This document shows, in pieces, positions 38,819 to 48,668 of a stretch of 64,000 nt of DNA (positions within the stretch are counted from its first letter, which is position 1; each line of letters opens with the position of its first letter). The DNA lies in NCBI RefSeq assembly GCF_001676875.1, contig NZ_JYKA01000008.1, forward strand, positions 62,001 through 126,000, in the 5' to 3' direction. The notes below the pieces were generated by a model, which did no database searches, was not told the origin of the DNA, and saw only the letters and a program-made list of their open reading frames with translations. Made by a program: the position numbers and the translations under genes. The DNA is from Chromobacterium subtsugae. GTDB lineage: Bacteria > Pseudomonadota > Gammaproteobacteria > Burkholderiales > Chromobacteriaceae.

Positions 38819-41707
38819 ATGGTTTTGACGAATGTAAAACAATTTGCCGGTGAGATGAATCTCACGCCGGAACGCCTGCTGGAACAGCTGAAGGCTGCCG
38901 GTGTGAGCAAGCGCTCGCCGGAAGACACACTGTCGGCGCAAGACAAGTCCCAGCTCCTGGACTACCTGAAGCGCTCTCATGGCGCCCGCGAGGATTCCAA
39001 CATCACGCTGACCCGCAAGTCCACTTCCGAAGTGAAGAAGGCGGACGGCGGCACCGTGACCGTGGAAACCCGCAAGAAGCGCGTGGTCGTTCGCCCGGAA
39101 GAGGCGCCGAAGGCGGCTGCTCCGGTGGAGGCGAAGATCGAGCAGCCCAAGGTTGAGCCCAAGGTGGAAGCCAAACCGGAACCGAAACCGGAGCCGAAAC
39201 CGGAGCCGAAGGTGGAGGCCAAGCCTGAGCCGAAGCCGGAACCCAAGGTCGAGCCCAAGCCGGAACCGAAGCCGGCTCCGGCGGCCCGCACCGTGGCCTC
39301 CATCCTGTCGCCGGAAGAAATCGCCGCGCGTGAAGCCGAGGAAAAGCGCCAGGCGGCATTCCGCGCCCGTCAGCAAGAGCTGATGCGCGAAAAGATCGAA
39401 CGCGAAGAGCGCCGTCAGGCAGCCAAGCTGGCCGCATCGCAGCCGGCTCCGGTGGTGGAGGCCCCGCGCGCGCCGGAACCGCAACGAGAGCAGCGCGATG
39501 AGCGCGGCCCGCGTCCGGCGGCTGGAGACAACCGCGGCCCGCGTCCGGCTGGCGACAACCGCGGCCCGCGCCCGGCTGGCGACAACCGTGGCCCGCGTCC
39601 GGCTGGCGACAACCGCGGCCCGCGCCCGGCTGGCGACAACCGTGGCCCGCGTCCGGCTGGCGACAACCGCGGCCCGCGCCCGGCTGGCGATAACCGCGGC
39701 CCGCGTCCGGCTACGGCTGGCGCGCCCGGCGCTCCGGCGATTCCGGCTACCGTCGCCGGCCGTCCGGATGCTAAGAAAGGCGGCAACAAGAAGGGCGGCG
39801 ACCGCTGGGATGACAACAAGAAGGGCGGCCGCGGCGGTCTGAAGACCAAGGGCGGCGACGCCGGCAACGATTGGAAGTCGCGCGGCGGCAAGGGCAAGCA
39901 CAAGCAAAGCAACAATCAGCACGCTTTCCAGGCCCCGACCGAACCGATCGTCCATGAAGTGCTGGTGCCGGAAACCATCACGGTGGCCGAACTGGCCCAC
40001 CGCATGGCCGTCAAGGCCGTGGAAGTGATCAAGGCCCTGATGAAGATGGGCATGATGGTGACCATCAACCAGGTGCTGGACCAGGAAACCGCGATGATCG
40101 TCGTGGAAGAAATGGGCCACAAGCCGAAGGCCGCCCAGGCGGACGATCCGGAAGCCTACCTGGAAGTGACCGATGGCGAAGCTGTCGAAGTGGTGGAACT
40201 GCCACGTTCCCCGGTGGTGACCGTAATGGGCCACGTCGACCACGGCAAGACCTCGCTGCTGGACTACATCCGCCGCGCCAAGGTCGCCGCGGGCGAAGCC
40301 GGCGGCATTACCCAGCACATCGGCGCCTACCACGTGGAAACCCCGCGCGGCATGATCACCTTCCTGGATACCCCGGGCCACGAAGCGTTTACCGCGATGC
40401 GTGCCCGCGGCGCCAAGGCCACCGACATCGTCGTGCTGGTGGTGGCTGCCGACGACGGCGTGATGCCGCAAACGATCGAAGCGATCCACCACGCCAAGGC
40501 CGCCAAGGTGCCGATGGTGGTGGCGGTCAACAAGATCGACAAGGTGGGCGCCAACGTCGAGCGCATCCGCCAGGAGCTGGTGTCGCACGAAGTGGTCCCG
40601 GAAGATTGGGGCGGCGATACCCAGTTCATCGAAGTGTCCGCCAAGATGGGCACCAATATCGATGCGCTGCTGGAAGCCATCCTGCTGCAAGCCGAAGTGC
40701 TGGAATTGAAGGCTCCGGTCGACGCGATGGCCAAGGGCATCATCGTCGAGGCCCGCCTCGACAAGGGCCGCGGTCCGGTCGCCACGCTGCTGGTTCAGTC
40801 CGGCACCCTGAAGAAGGGCGACGTGGTGCTGGCTGGCACCGCCTTCGGCCGCGTCCGCGCGATGATGGACGAAAACGGCAAGCCGATCGAATCGGCCGGC
40901 CCGGCTATCCCGGTGGAAATCCTGGGTCTGTCCGACGTGCCGCAAGCGGGCGAGGACACCATGGTGCTGGCCGACGAGAAGAAGGCGCGTGAAATCGCGC
41001 TGTTCCGCGCCGGCAAGTTCCGCGACGTGCGTCTGGCCAAGCAGCAGGCTTCCAAGCTGGAGAACATGTTCGCCCAGATGACCGAAGGCGAAGTGCAGAC
41101 CCTGTCGTTGATCATCAAGGCCGACGTTCAGGGTTCGTACGAAGCGCTGGCGGGCAGCCTGCAAAAACTGTCCACCGACGAAGTGCGCGTCTCCATCCTG
41201 CACTCCGGCGTGGGCGGCATTTCGGAATCGGACATCAACCTGGCGATCGCCTCCAAGGCCATCGTGATCGGCTTCAACACCCGCTCCGACGCCGCCGCGC
41301 GCAAGCTGGCCGAAAACGAAGGCGTGGACATCCGCTACTACAGCATCATCTACGATGCCGTGGACGAGGTGAAGGCTGCGTTGTCCGGCATGCTGGCTCC
41401 GGAGAAGAAGGAGCAGATTCTGGGTACCGTCGAGATCCGTCAGGTGATCTCGGTGTCCAAGGTCGGCAACATCGCTGGTTGCATGGTCACCGACGGCATG
41501 ATCAAGCGCACCGCTTCGGTCCGCCTGATCCGCAACCACGTGGTGGTGCATACCGGCGAACTGGAATCGCTGAAGCGCTTCAAGGACGACGTGAAGGAAG
41601 TGCGTCAAGGCTACGAATGCGGCCTGATGCTGAAGAACTTCAACGACATCCAAGAAGGCGACCAGTTGGAAGCGTTCGAGATCGTGGAAGTGGCGCGCTC
41701 CCTGTAA
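38819..41707 (+). CDS. infB: Translation initiation factor IF-2
   Basis: The 962-residue GTPase delivers fMet-tRNA to the ribosome. It has an IF2_N domain (residues 1-55), a charged linker with KPEPKPEPK repeats and then seven GDNRGPRPA repeats (about residues 236-298), a second IF2_N domain (about 385-435), the G domain ([13 protein letters not shown] about 473, DTPGHEAF about 518, NKID about 571), and domains II-IV. ATG 38819 is preceded by GGGAAG; a TTG at 38807 is in frame. The linker is unusually repetitive. Confidence 0.97.
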   Translation: MVLTNVKQFAGEMNLTPERLLEQLKAAGVSKRSPEDTLSAQDKSQLLDYLKRSHGAREDSNITLTRKSTSEVKKADGGTVTVETRKKRVVVRPEEAPKAAAPVEAKIEQPKVEPKVEAKPEPKPEPKPEPKVEAKPEPKPEPKVEPKPEPKPAPAARTVASILSPEEIAAREAEEKRQAAFRARQQELMREKIEREERRQAAKLAASQPAPVVEAPRAPEPQREQRDERGPRPAAGDNRGPRPAGDNRGPRPAGDNRGPRPAGDNRGPRPAGDNRGPRPAGDNRGPRPAGDNRGPRPATAGAPGAPAIPATVAGRPDAKKGGNKKGGDRWDDNKKGGRGGLKTKGGDAGNDWKSRGGKGKHKQSNNQHAFQAPTEPIVHEVLVPETITVAELAHRMAVKAVEVIKALMKMGMMVTINQVLDQETAMIVVEEMGHKPKAAQADDPEAYLEVTDGEAVEVVELPRSPVVTVMGHVDHGKTSLLDYIRRAKVAAGEAGGITQHIGAYHVETPRGMITFLDTPGHEAFTAMRARGAKATDIVVLVVAADDGVMPQTIEAIHHAKAAKVPMVVAVNKIDKVGANVERIRQELVSHEVVPEDWGGDTQFIEVSAKMGTNIDALLEAILLQAEVLELKAPVDAMAKGIIVEARLDKGRGPVATLLVQSGTLKKGDVVLAGTAFGRVRAMMDENGKPIESAGPAIPVEILGLSDVPQAGEDTMVLADEKKAREIALFRAGKFRDVRLAKQQASKLENMFAQMTEGEVQTLSLIIKADVQGSYEALAGSLQKLSTDEVRVSILHSGVGGISESDINLAIASKAIVIGFNTRSDAAARKLAENEGVDIRYYSIIYDAVDEVKAALSGMLAPEKKEQILGTVEIRQVISVSKVGNIAGCMVTDGMIKRTASVRLIRNHVVVHTGELESLKRFKDDVKEVRQGYECGLMLKNFNDIQEGDQLEAFEIVEVARSL
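39524..39712 (+). repeat. Seven 27-bp tandem repeats inside infB
   Basis: Seven in-frame copies encode GDNRGPRPA. Copies 2, 4 and 6 share one synonymous version and copies 3 and 5 another, so the array has a 54-bp higher-order period, a sign of recent unit duplication. The copy number is expected to vary between strains. A degenerate DERGPRPAA precedes it. Confidence 0.93.
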
Positions 41708-41718
41708 GGGGAACGCCA

Positions 41719-41771
41719 GGGGCGGGTGCCGGTTGGCCGAAAGGCCGGCGGGCGCTCGCCCTTTTTCATAT
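41719..41771 (+). terminator. Stem-loop with U-tract between infB and rbfA
   Basis: A long GC-rich imperfect stem with a GAAA tetraloop (TTGGCC-GAAA-GGCC core, outer GGGCG/CGCCC) ends at about 41766 and is followed by CTTTTTC. It should terminate part of the infB transcript or act as a processing site, lowering rbfA-truB expression relative to infB. Confidence 0.65.
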
Positions 41772-41876
41772 CGATGCTGCAAAAACCCGCAAAGCGCATG
41801 CCGACAGGCGTGCGCTTTGCCGGGGTTTGCGGCCAGGCGGCCGAACCGGCCGCGACAGAACAGAATTGGAAGTGAC

Positions 41877-42293
41877 ATGGCAAAAGCCAAAAAAGGTTTC
41901 TCCCGCGCCGACCGCGTGTCCGAGCAGATCCAGCGCGAGCTGGCAGAACTGACCCGCACCGGCCTGAAAGACCCGCGCGCGGGCTGGATCACCATCACCC
42001 AGGTGGAAGTGACCCGCGATTACTCGCACGCCAAGGTGTATTACACCGTAATGGTGGAATCCACCCGCGCGGCCACCCAGGAGGCGCTGGAAAGCTCCGC
42101 CGGCTACCTGCGCAACGAACTGGGCCGCAGCATCAAGATGTTCAGCATGCCGCAGCTGCATTTCGTCTACGACGAGTCGGTGGAGCGCGGCATGCACCTG
42201 ACCAGCCTGATCAATCAGGTGGCGCGCGAAGACGCGGAAAAATTCGGCACCGCCGCGCCTGGCGAAGAAGCGGGCGAAGGCGACAAGGAATGA
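41877..42293 (+). CDS. rbfA: 30S ribosome-binding factor RbfA
   Basis: The 138-residue KH-like protein assists 16S rRNA 5' end maturation and cold adaptation. Recognised by RADRVSEQIQRELAELTRTGLKDPR, VEVTRDYSHAKVYYTVM and YLRNELGRSIKMFSMPQLHFVYDES. ATG 41877 has GGAAG eight bases upstream. Its TGA overlaps the truB ATG (ATGA). The C-terminal tail is acidic. Confidence 0.96.
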   Translation: MAKAKKGFSRADRVSEQIQRELAELTRTGLKDPRAGWITITQVEVTRDYSHAKVYYTVMVESTRAATQEALESSAGYLRNELGRSIKMFSMPQLHFVYDESVERGMHLTSLINQVAREDAEKFGTAAPGEEAGEGDKE

Positions 42294-43213
42294 GCAAGCC
42301 GCGCAGCACCAAGCGCCAGATCGACGGCGTGCTGCTGATAGACAAGCCTTACGACATCTCCAGCAACAACGCGCTGCAAAAGGCGCGCTGGCTGCTGAAC
42401 GCCGCCAAGGCCGGCCATACCGGCGTGCTGGACCCGCTGGCCACCGGGCTGCTGCCGGTGTGCCTGGGCGAGGCCACCAAGTTTTCCTCGTATCTGTTGG
42501 ACGCCGACAAGGGCTACCGCGCCACGGTGAAATTCGGCGCGGTGACGACGACGGGCGATGTCGAGGGCGAAGTGGTGTCCGAGCGGCCGGTCAGCTTCAG
42601 CCGCGAACAGCTGGAAGCCGCGCTGGCGTCGTTCCGCGGCGAAATCAGCCAGGTGCCGCCGATGTATTCGGCGCTGAAACACCAGGGCAAGCCGCTGTAC
42701 GAATACGCGCGCGCCGGCATCGAAGTGCCGCGCGAGGCGCGCCGGGTGACCATCCGCAAGCTGGAGCTGCTGGCCTTCGACGGCGTGTCTGCCGAAATCG
42801 ACGTGCTGTGCACTAAGGGCACCTATATCCGCACCCTGGCTTGCGACATCGGCGAAGCCTTGGGCAGCGGCGCGCATTTGACCGCGCTGCGCCGCACCGC
42901 CACCGGCGGCTTCGGCCTGGACGAAGCGCACACGCTGGCGGCGCTGGAGGCGCTGGAGATGGCCGGGCGCGAAGCCTTGCTGCTGCCGGCCGACGTGCTG
43001 GTGCAACATTTTCCGGAAACCGAACTGGCCGACGGCGAAATCGGCAAGTTCATGAACGGACAAGCCGTGCTTTTTGCTGAAAAGTGTGAGAAAATGCAGC
43101 GCTTCCGGGTATACCAAAAGTCTACCCGGCGCTTCATGGGGCTGGGCGAGGCGCGCGACGATGGTCGCCTGCATCCGATCCGGCTCCTGGCCAACCAGGC
43201 GGCAACGTCCTGA
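42290..43213 (+). CDS. truB: tRNA pseudouridine(55) synthase
   Basis: The 307-residue enzyme makes pseudouridine 55 in the T-loop of tRNAs. The catalytic aspartate is D48 in [24 protein letters not shown] and [19 protein letters not shown] are further family motifs, and a C-terminal PUA-like region ends the protein. Start overlaps the rbfA stop by 4 bases, so translation is probably coupled. Confidence 0.96.
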   Translation: MSKPRSTKRQIDGVLLIDKPYDISSNNALQKARWLLNAAKAGHTGVLDPLATGLLPVCLGEATKFSSYLLDADKGYRATVKFGAVTTTGDVEGEVVSERPVSFSREQLEAALASFRGEISQVPPMYSALKHQGKPLYEYARAGIEVPREARRVTIRKLELLAFDGVSAEIDVLCTKGTYIRTLACDIGEALGSGAHLTALRRTATGGFGLDEAHTLAALEALEMAGREALLLPADVLVQHFPETELADGEIGKFMNGQAVLFAEKCEKMQRFRVYQKSTRRFMGLGEARDDGRLHPIRLLANQAATS

Positions 43214-43307
43214 GCGGCAAACTACCGGAGTGTGGAATGGGTTGGTTTTCCGGCTCGCCGCACTTGTCGGGTTTTCAAACCCCCTAAATGAAACTGGAGT
43301 AATCCAA

Positions 43308-43577
43308 ATGGCAATGACCGCCGAACAAAAAGCTGAAATCGTCAAGAGCTTCCAACGCGCTGAAGGCGACACCGGTTCGTCCGAAGTGCAGGTTGCCCTG
43401 CTGACCGCGCGCATCAACGACCTGACCCCCCACTTCAAGGCCAACACCAAGGACCACCACAGCCGTCGTGGTCTGCTGAAGATGGTTAGCCGTCGCCGCC
43501 GTCTGCTGGACTACCTGAAGACCACCGACGCTGACGCTTACCGCGCGCTGATCGCCCGCCTGGGCCTGCGCAAGTAA
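43308..43577 (+). CDS. rpsO: 30S ribosomal protein S15
   Basis: The 89-residue protein binds 16S rRNA helices 20-22. Sequence is canonical: [20 protein letters not shown] and [27 protein letters not shown] lies 9 bases before the ATG. It is about 95 bases from truB and ends in a very strong terminator before pnp. In other bacteria S15 represses its own translation; the leader here was not folded. Confidence 0.97.
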   Translation: MAMTAEQKAEIVKSFQRAEGDTGSSEVQVALLTARINDLTPHFKANTKDHHSRRGLLKMVSRRRRLLDYLKTTDADAYRALIARLGLRK

Positions 43578-43591
43578 TCGGCAACGGTTCT

Positions 43592-43621
43592 GAAAAAGTC
43601 GCAGCTTGCTGCGACTTTTTC
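43592..43621 (+). terminator. Intrinsic terminator of rpsO
   Basis: A perfect 13-bp stem (GAAAAAGTCGCAG at 43592-43604 with CTGCGACTTTTTC at 43609-43621) and a CTTG loop. Its A- and T-runs allow use on either strand. Confidence 0.93.
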
Positions 43622-43652
43622 ACACCGGCAGCAAAGCGGGCCATATTGTCGT

Positions 43653-43726
43653 AACAACGGGGGGAGCCTCTAAGAATTCCGATCTATCGTGCAGGTCAGA
43701 ATTTTTAGGGGTTCCCGTTGTTTTTT
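43653..43726 (+). promoter_or_regulatory. Long leader stem-loop before pnp
   Basis: AACAACGGG (43653-43661) pairs with CCCGTTGTT (43714-43722), continuing inward with CTCTAAGAATTC against GAATTTTTAGGGG. The loop is about 15 bases and TTTT follows. In E. coli a stem-loop in this position is cut by RNase III and lets PNPase repress its own mRNA; the same role is inferred here. Confidence 0.65.
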
Positions 43727-43772
43727 CCGGCTCGCGTGTTTTGATAATCGAACTCAAGATAGGGAAACCCTC

Positions 43773-45917
43773 GTGTTCAACAAGATCACCAAATCGTTCC
43801 AGTACGGCCGCCACACCGTCACCCTGGAGACCGGCGAAGTCGCCCGCCAGGCATCCGGCTCCGTCATCGTATCCGTAGACGACACCGTAGTGCTGGTGAC
43901 CGTGGTTGGCGGCAAGTCAGTCAAGCCGGGCCAGGACTTCTTCCCGCTGACCGTAGACTACCTGGAGCGCACCTACGCCGCCGGCAAAATCCCGGGCGGC
44001 TTCTTCAAGCGCGAAGGCAAACAGTCGGAAAAAGAAGTGCTGACCAGCCGCCTGATCGACCGTCCGATCCGCCCGCTGTTCCCGGAAGGCTTCTACCATG
44101 ACGTGCAGATCGTCGCCACCGTGATGTCGCTGAATCCGGAAGTGGATTCCGACATTCCGGCGATGATCGGCGCTTCCGCCGCGCTGGCCATTTCCGGCCT
44201 GCCGTTCGCCGGCCCGATCGGCGCCGCCCGCGTCGGCTACGCCGATGGCGAATACATCCTGAACCCGACCAAGACCGAACTGCAATCGTCGCAGATGGAC
44301 CTGGTTGTCGCCGGCACCCAGCGCGCCGTGCTGATGGTGGAATCCGAAGCCAAGGAACTGTCCGAAGCCGTGATGCTGGGCGCCGTGGTGTTCGGCCACG
44401 AGCAGATGCAAGCCGCGATCAAGGCCATCAACGAACTGGCCGACGAAGTGAACCCGGTGATGTTCGACTGGGCCGCTCCGGTAGCCAACGAAGAGCTGAT
44501 CGCCCAAGTGCGCGGCATCGCCGGCGCCAAGCTGGCCGACGCTTTCCGCCTGCGCCAGAAGCAAGCGCGCACCGTGGTCATCAACGAAGCCTGGGCCGAA
44601 GTCAAGGCTGCGCTGATCAACGAAACCACCGACACCTTGGTGGCCAACGAGATCAAGGGCATCTTCAAGGGCCTGGAGGCTGAAATCGTCCGCGGCCAGA
44701 TCCTGGCAGGCGAAGCGCGCATCGACGGCCGCGACACCCGCACCGTGCGTCCGATCCGCATCAGCAACAATGTGCTGCCGCGCACCCACGGCTCCGCGCT
44801 GTTCACCCGCGGCGAAACCCAGGCGATGGTCGTGACCACGCTGGGCACCAAGCAGGACGAACAAATCATCGACGCGCTGGCCGGCGAATACACCGAGCGC
44901 TTCATGCTGCATTACAACTTCCCGCCGTACTCCACCGGCGAAGCCGGCCGCATGGGTCCGCCGAAGCGCCGTGAAATCGGCCACGGCCGCCTGGCCAAGC
45001 GCGCGCTGGTAGCGGTGCTGCCGCCGGAAGACGAATTCGGCTACTCGATGCGCGTGGTGTCGGAAATCACCGAATCCAACGGCTCCTCGTCGATGGCTTC
45101 CGTGTGCGGCGGCTGCCTGTCGCTGCTGTCCGCCGGCGTGCCGCTGAAGGCGCACGTGGCCGGCATCGCCATGGGCCTGATCCTGGAAGGCAACCGCTTC
45201 GCGGTGCTGACCGACATCCTGGGCGACGAAGACCACCTGGGCGACATGGACTTCAAGGTAGCCGGTTCCGCTTCGGGCATCACCGCGCTGCAGATGGACA
45301 TCAAGATCCAGGGCATCACCAAGGAAATCATGCAGGTTGCGCTGGACCAGGCCAAGGAAGGCCGTCTGCACATCCTGGGCCTGATGAAGGAAGCCGTGGA
45401 CGGCCCGCAAGAACTGTCCGCCCACGCTCCGCGCCTGTACGTGATGAAGATCAACCCGGAAAAGATCCGCGAAGTGATCGGCAAGGGCGGCGAAACCATC
45501 CGCTCCATCACCAAGGACACCGGCTGCGAGATCAACATCGAGGAAGACGGCACCATCACCATCGCTTCGATCAGCAACGAGGGCGCGGAAGCGGCCAAGA
45601 AGCGCATCGAAGAGATCACCGTTGAAGTGGAAGTGGGCAAGGTGTACGAAGGCACCGTGGTCAAGATCCTCGACAACAACGTCGGCGCCATCGTTTCCAT
45701 CCTGCCGGGCAAGGATGGTCTGGTCCACATTTCTCAGATCGCCAACGAGCGTATCAAGAACGTGGCCGACTACCTGAAGGAAGGCCAAGTGGTGAAGGTC
45801 AAGGCCATCGAAATGGACGACCGCGGCCGCATCCGCCTGTCCATCAAGGCCCTGCTGGAAGAAGAAGCGAAAACCGCCCAGGCGACCGCTGATTCCTTCG
45901 GCCTGAAGACCCAGTAA
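43773..45917 (+). CDS. pnp: Polyribonucleotide nucleotidyltransferase (PNPase)
   Basis: The 714-residue enzyme degrades RNA from the 3' end with phosphate. It has two RNase PH domains (first from [19 protein letters not shown], second from about residue 315 including [16 protein letters not shown]), a KH domain ([20 protein letters not shown], about 560-580) and an S1 domain (about 620-690). The start is GTG 43773 with AGGGAAA upstream, which yields the family N-terminus [12 protein letters not shown]; a longer frame upstream lacks similarity and would read through the leader hairpin. Confidence 0.96.
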   Translation: MFNKITKSFQYGRHTVTLETGEVARQASGSVIVSVDDTVVLVTVVGGKSVKPGQDFFPLTVDYLERTYAAGKIPGGFFKREGKQSEKEVLTSRLIDRPIRPLFPEGFYHDVQIVATVMSLNPEVDSDIPAMIGASAALAISGLPFAGPIGAARVGYADGEYILNPTKTELQSSQMDLVVAGTQRAVLMVESEAKELSEAVMLGAVVFGHEQMQAAIKAINELADEVNPVMFDWAAPVANEELIAQVRGIAGAKLADAFRLRQKQARTVVINEAWAEVKAALINETTDTLVANEIKGIFKGLEAEIVRGQILAGEARIDGRDTRTVRPIRISNNVLPRTHGSALFTRGETQAMVVTTLGTKQDEQIIDALAGEYTERFMLHYNFPPYSTGEAGRMGPPKRREIGHGRLAKRALVAVLPPEDEFGYSMRVVSEITESNGSSSMASVCGGCLSLLSAGVPLKAHVAGIAMGLILEGNRFAVLTDILGDEDHLGDMDFKVAGSASGITALQMDIKIQGITKEIMQVALDQAKEGRLHILGLMKEAVDGPQELSAHAPRLYVMKINPEKIREVIGKGGETIRSITKDTGCEINIEEDGTITIASISNEGAEAAKKRIEEITVEVEVGKVYEGTVVKILDNNVGAIVSILPGKDGLVHISQIANERIKNVADYLKEGQVVKVKAIEMDDRGRIRLSIKALLEEEAKTAQATADSFGLKTQ

Positions 45918-45959
45918 GCAGTTTGCCGCCATCCTGCGGGGTGGCCGGACTCAAACGAC

Positions 45960-45985
45960 AACCCCCGCCCCGGCGGGGGTTTTTT
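45960..45985 (+). terminator. Intrinsic terminator of pnp
   Basis: AACCCCCG (45960-45967) pairs with CGGGGGTT (45974-45981), followed by TTTT. It ends the rimP-pnp region. Confidence 0.92.
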
Positions 45986-46108
45986 CGTGCGTGGGCTGGG
46001 ATGCGGCGATGGGCGGATTTCGAAAGCGCCATGTTAAAATGCCGAAAATAAATTTTATCGTATGATTTTGGTATTAAGTGGCGGGTCGGAGGCAGAGAGA
46101 AAGACGCG

Positions 46109-46291
46109 ATGGATGTGGCGGAGCCTGAAAAATACTTGCGCGAGCTCGGATTGTTCAAGCAAATGCTGGCGCGCATCAGCTGGAAAACGCGCGGTAGCCC
46201 GATCTACATTTCAGCCAGCATGGGTTTTGACGAGCTGACCACTGTTTTCGAACAGTACTATGCGGCATACGGCGCGCCATCTCGGCGCTAG
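46109..46291 (+). CDS. Small hypothetical protein
   Basis: A 60-residue frame begins MDVAEPEKYLRELGLFKQML and includes YISASMGFDELTTVFEQYYAAYG. GAGAGA lies ahead of the ATG, and an AT-rich stretch with TATGAT at 46061 could be its promoter. The composition is protein-like (mixed helix) but I recognise no family. Moderate support only. Confidence 0.45.
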   Translation: MDVAEPEKYLRELGLFKQMLARISWKTRGSPIYISASMGFDELTTVFEQYYAAYGAPSRR

Positions 46292-46479
46292 TAAGCGCGG
46301 CTAGGCTGGCGACTGCGCTGTGGCGGCACGCTCGGATCTGGCTTGCCGATCAATTTGTTTGTTGCTTGGGCCTGCTTGTCAGGAATGGCGGGTTGGGATG
46401 GAATGGCGGGTTTGGCGCGGGAGATGCGGTGCGGGTTGAGGATGCGGAGAAAGCTTGCGCTGAGGGCAGGTCGCTGGCG

Positions 46480-46806
46480 ATGCGCATCATTGTATTTGTG
46501 CCTGGCGTGGTTTTCGCTTGGTGTTTTTACGGTTTTGTCCTGTTCGTGATCGGCATCGGCTATATGAATCCGCGTTTGCCCCAGTATTATGGGGCGATCT
46601 CGCTGTTCACCCAGTTCCTGCCCTTGCTGGTCAGCATCGGCAGTTGGCTGGTCTGGATATTGACGCTGCGGCTGCGCTGGCTGAAACGATGCGTCGCCGC
46701 ATTGGCTTTGCTGGCGGCGGGAACGGTTTTCCTGCAGCAGATCCAGCATTATCTGCCGCCTGGGCCGGATAGGGAGCAGGCTCAGCTTCAGCAAATGGAG
46801 CCTTAG
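46480..46806 (+). CDS. Small membrane protein, hypothetical
   Basis: The 108-residue protein starts at ATG 46480 with three hydrophobic helices (IIVFVPGVVFAWCFYGFVLFVIGIG, LFTQFLPLLVSIGSWLVWILTL, CVAALALLAAGTVFL) and ends in a polar glutamine-rich tail. The ribosome site is weak. The frame is open upstream to 46366 but that part is glycine-rich and less convincing. Function unknown. Confidence 0.5.
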   Translation: MRIIVFVPGVVFAWCFYGFVLFVIGIGYMNPRLPQYYGAISLFTQFLPLLVSIGSWLVWILTLRLRWLKRCVAALALLAAGTVFLQQIQHYLPPGPDREQAQLQQMEP

Positions 46807-46993
46807 AGGATTAGCCTCGTTCGCTGCATGAGTTGGCTAGCGACCATCGCAGTGCAAGGAAGAGGTGCATCTTTAGAGGAGGCAACCATTGTGGCGCGGA
46901 TTTGGCCGCAGGTGAGTTAATTTGATAATTTTAAACCGCGCTTTGTTTGGCCTGCATGTATATCTGGGGTGTGCTGAAGCGAAGGAGAATGAT

Positions 46994-47317
46994 ATGAGAC
47001 ACTCGGCGGAAAGTGTACTCAGGACTCTTGCGGATCACGTTCGATCAACTTCTGGATGCTTTATCAAAATTGGGCCAGAGTTAGCGGGTACCAATGAGAC
47101 GCAAGAAAAGCAAGGTCAAATATTACTGCTCGCGACCGAGTTGGAGAATCTTGCCAACAACGCAGCGGAAGGTCATGCAATTTCTTACCGCCAATTTGAA
47201 ACGGTACTGCAGCAGTTGCATAAGCTTGGCTTCTTTCCAGAGGCCGGACTTGTTTCACAGATTGCCCAAGCCCTAGTAAGTTCAGGAGCTTTTGACGATG
47301 GGCAGCACTTGTCCTGA
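46994..47317 (+). CDS. Hypothetical protein
   Basis: The 107-residue protein (MRHSAESVLRTLADHVRSTS... TELENLANNAAEGHAISYRQFETVLQQLHKLGFF) looks mostly helical and soluble. AAGGAG lies 8 bases before the ATG, a strong ribosome site. Its base composition is lower in GC than the neighbours, hinting at acquisition. No family recognised. It is convergent with the DAHP synthase gene. Confidence 0.6.
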   Translation: MRHSAESVLRTLADHVRSTSGCFIKIGPELAGTNETQEKQGQILLLATELENLANNAAEGHAISYRQFETVLQQLHKLGFFPEAGLVSQIAQALVSSGAFDDGQHLS

Positions 47318-47379
47318 GGGTTGACCGGCGGGTGAGCCTGGCATGTGACCGAGAAGGAATGGTTAAGGTTAGCGAGGTA

Positions 47380-47406
47380 GCGGGCCATGTTGGCGACATG
47401 GCCCGC
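47380..47406 (-). terminator. Strong hairpin after the DAHP synthase gene
   Basis: GCGGGCCATGT (47380-47390) pairs perfectly with ACATGGCCCGC (47396-47406) around TGGCG, 10 bases after the stop codon on the minus strand. No U-tract follows, so it may protect the 3' end rather than terminate alone. Confidence 0.6.
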
Positions 47407-47416
47407 AAGCGGTCGC

Positions 47417-48523
47417 TCAATGTTTTAGCAGCGGCCGCAGTTTGGCGCGGGCGTCGCGCAGGATGTCGGCGGTGGTGTTCCAGTCCACGCAGGGATCGGT
47501 CACCGAGCAGCCATAGCGCAGCTCGGCCAGGTTGGCCGGGATGGGTTGATTGCCCGGCTCGATGAAGCTTTCCAGCATGAAGGCGCGGATGCTGCGGTTG
47601 CCGTGGCGGATCTGGGATACCGCGTCGGCCAGCACGCGCGGCTGCAGCGTGTGCTGCTTCCACGAGTTGGCGTGCGCGCAGTCCACCATGATGGCCGGCG
47701 GGATGTCGTGCTTCTTCATCGCCTGTTCGGCCAGCGCAATGCTCACCGAATCATAGTTGGGCCGGCCGCCGCCGCCGCGCAGCACCAGGTGGCAGTGCGG
47801 GTTGCCGCGGCTGTTCACCACCGCCACCCGGCCGTCCTTGCCCATGCCCAGGTAGGCGTGCGGCGCGCTGGCGGAGACGATGGCGTTCAGCGCCGCGTCC
47901 AGCGTGCCGTCGGTGCTGTTCTTGAAGCCCACCGCGCTGTCCAGCGCCGAGGCCAGTTCGCGGTGGATTTGCGATTCGGTGGTGCGCGCGCCGATCGCCG
48001 TCCAGCTGTAGAGGTCGGCCAAGTACAGCGGCGATAGCGGGTCCAGCGCCTCGCCGGCCAGCGGCAGGCCCAGTTCGGCGGCGGCCAAGAGGAAGCGCCG
48101 GGCGATGTGCATGCCCTCATCGACGCAGTAGCTGTCGTCCATATAGGGGTCGTTGATCAGGCCCTTCCAGCCCACGCTGGTGCGCGGCTTTTCGAAGTAG
48201 GCGCGCATCACGATCAGCAGCGTGTCGTCCAGTTCGGCGGCCAGCTCCGCCAGCCGGGCGGCGTAGTCCAGGCCGGCGCGCGGGTCGTGGATGGAGCAGG
48301 GGCCCACCACCACCAGCCAGCGCGGGTCGCTGCCGTTCAGCACTTTCTTCACCGCGTCGCGGCCGGCATGGACCGAGGCGCTGGCGCGCGCGCTGGCCGG
48401 CAGGCTGCGCAATAATTCGGCGGGGCTGGCCATCGAGCGGTAGTCGGCCTGGCTGGACGGCGGCGACGCGTGGCCGTGTTCGGGCGCGAGTAGGCCGTGT
48501 TCCGGCCTGGCAAGCGTAGTCAT
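47417..48523 (-). CDS. aroG: 3-deoxy-7-phosphoheptulonate (DAHP) synthase, type I, in the siderophore operon
   Basis: The 368-residue AroF/G/H-type enzyme joins phosphoenolpyruvate and erythrose 4-phosphate, the first step to chorismate. Motifs: VVGPCSIHDP, RAYFEKPRTSVGWKGLINDP, GEALDPLSPLY, RGGGGRPNYD and VDCAHANSWK. ATG 48523 has GGAG seven bases upstream; a GTG lies at 48535. It is the last gene of the entCEBA unit, so iron limitation should raise flux into chorismate for the catechol. Whether it escapes feedback by aromatic amino acids is not visible. Confidence 0.92.
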   Translation of the reverse strand: MTTLARPEHGLLAPEHGHASPPSSQADYRSMASPAELLRSLPASARASASVHAGRDAVKKVLNGSDPRWLVVVGPCSIHDPRAGLDYAARLAELAAELDDTLLIVMRAYFEKPRTSVGWKGLINDPYMDDSYCVDEGMHIARRFLLAAAELGLPLAGEALDPLSPLYLADLYSWTAIGARTTESQIHRELASALDSAVGFKNSTDGTLDAALNAIVSASAPHAYLGMGKDGRVAVVNSRGNPHCHLVLRGGGGRPNYDSVSIALAEQAMKKHDIPPAIMVDCAHANSWKQHTLQPRVLADAVSQIRHGNRSIRAFMLESFIEPGNQPIPANLAELRYGCSVTDPCVDWNTTADILRDARAKLRPLLKH

Positions 48524-48543
48524 GATGTTCTCCACAGGATGAT

Positions 48544-48580
48544 CCGCAAACGAGCCGCGGATTCAGCCCGTCGTTTGCGG
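48544..48580 (-). repeat. Perfect 10-bp inverted repeat between entA and the DAHP synthase gene
   Basis: CCGCAAACGA (48544-48553) and TCGTTTGCGG (48571-48580) frame a 17-base loop in the 145-base spacer upstream of the DAHP synthase start. It may be an mRNA processing or attenuation hairpin separating the last gene from entCEBA. Confidence 0.5.
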
Positions 48581-48668
48581 CAGGGCCGGCGCGCGGCCCC
48601 GGTGTCGGCGACAGGGCGGCCGCGCGCCGGCGGCGCGCAGGCCTGCTTTTCGTCGCGGCGGCCGCATG

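Noticed and set aside
39524-39712. CRISPR-like array
   Set aside because: The repeats are directly adjacent with no spacers, in frame within infB, and encode a regular nonapeptide.
38798-41998. A 1066-residue open frame on the minus strand opposite infB
   Set aside because: It mirrors the codon pattern of infB in GC-rich DNA, gives a low-complexity product and runs through the infB repeats. A shadow frame.
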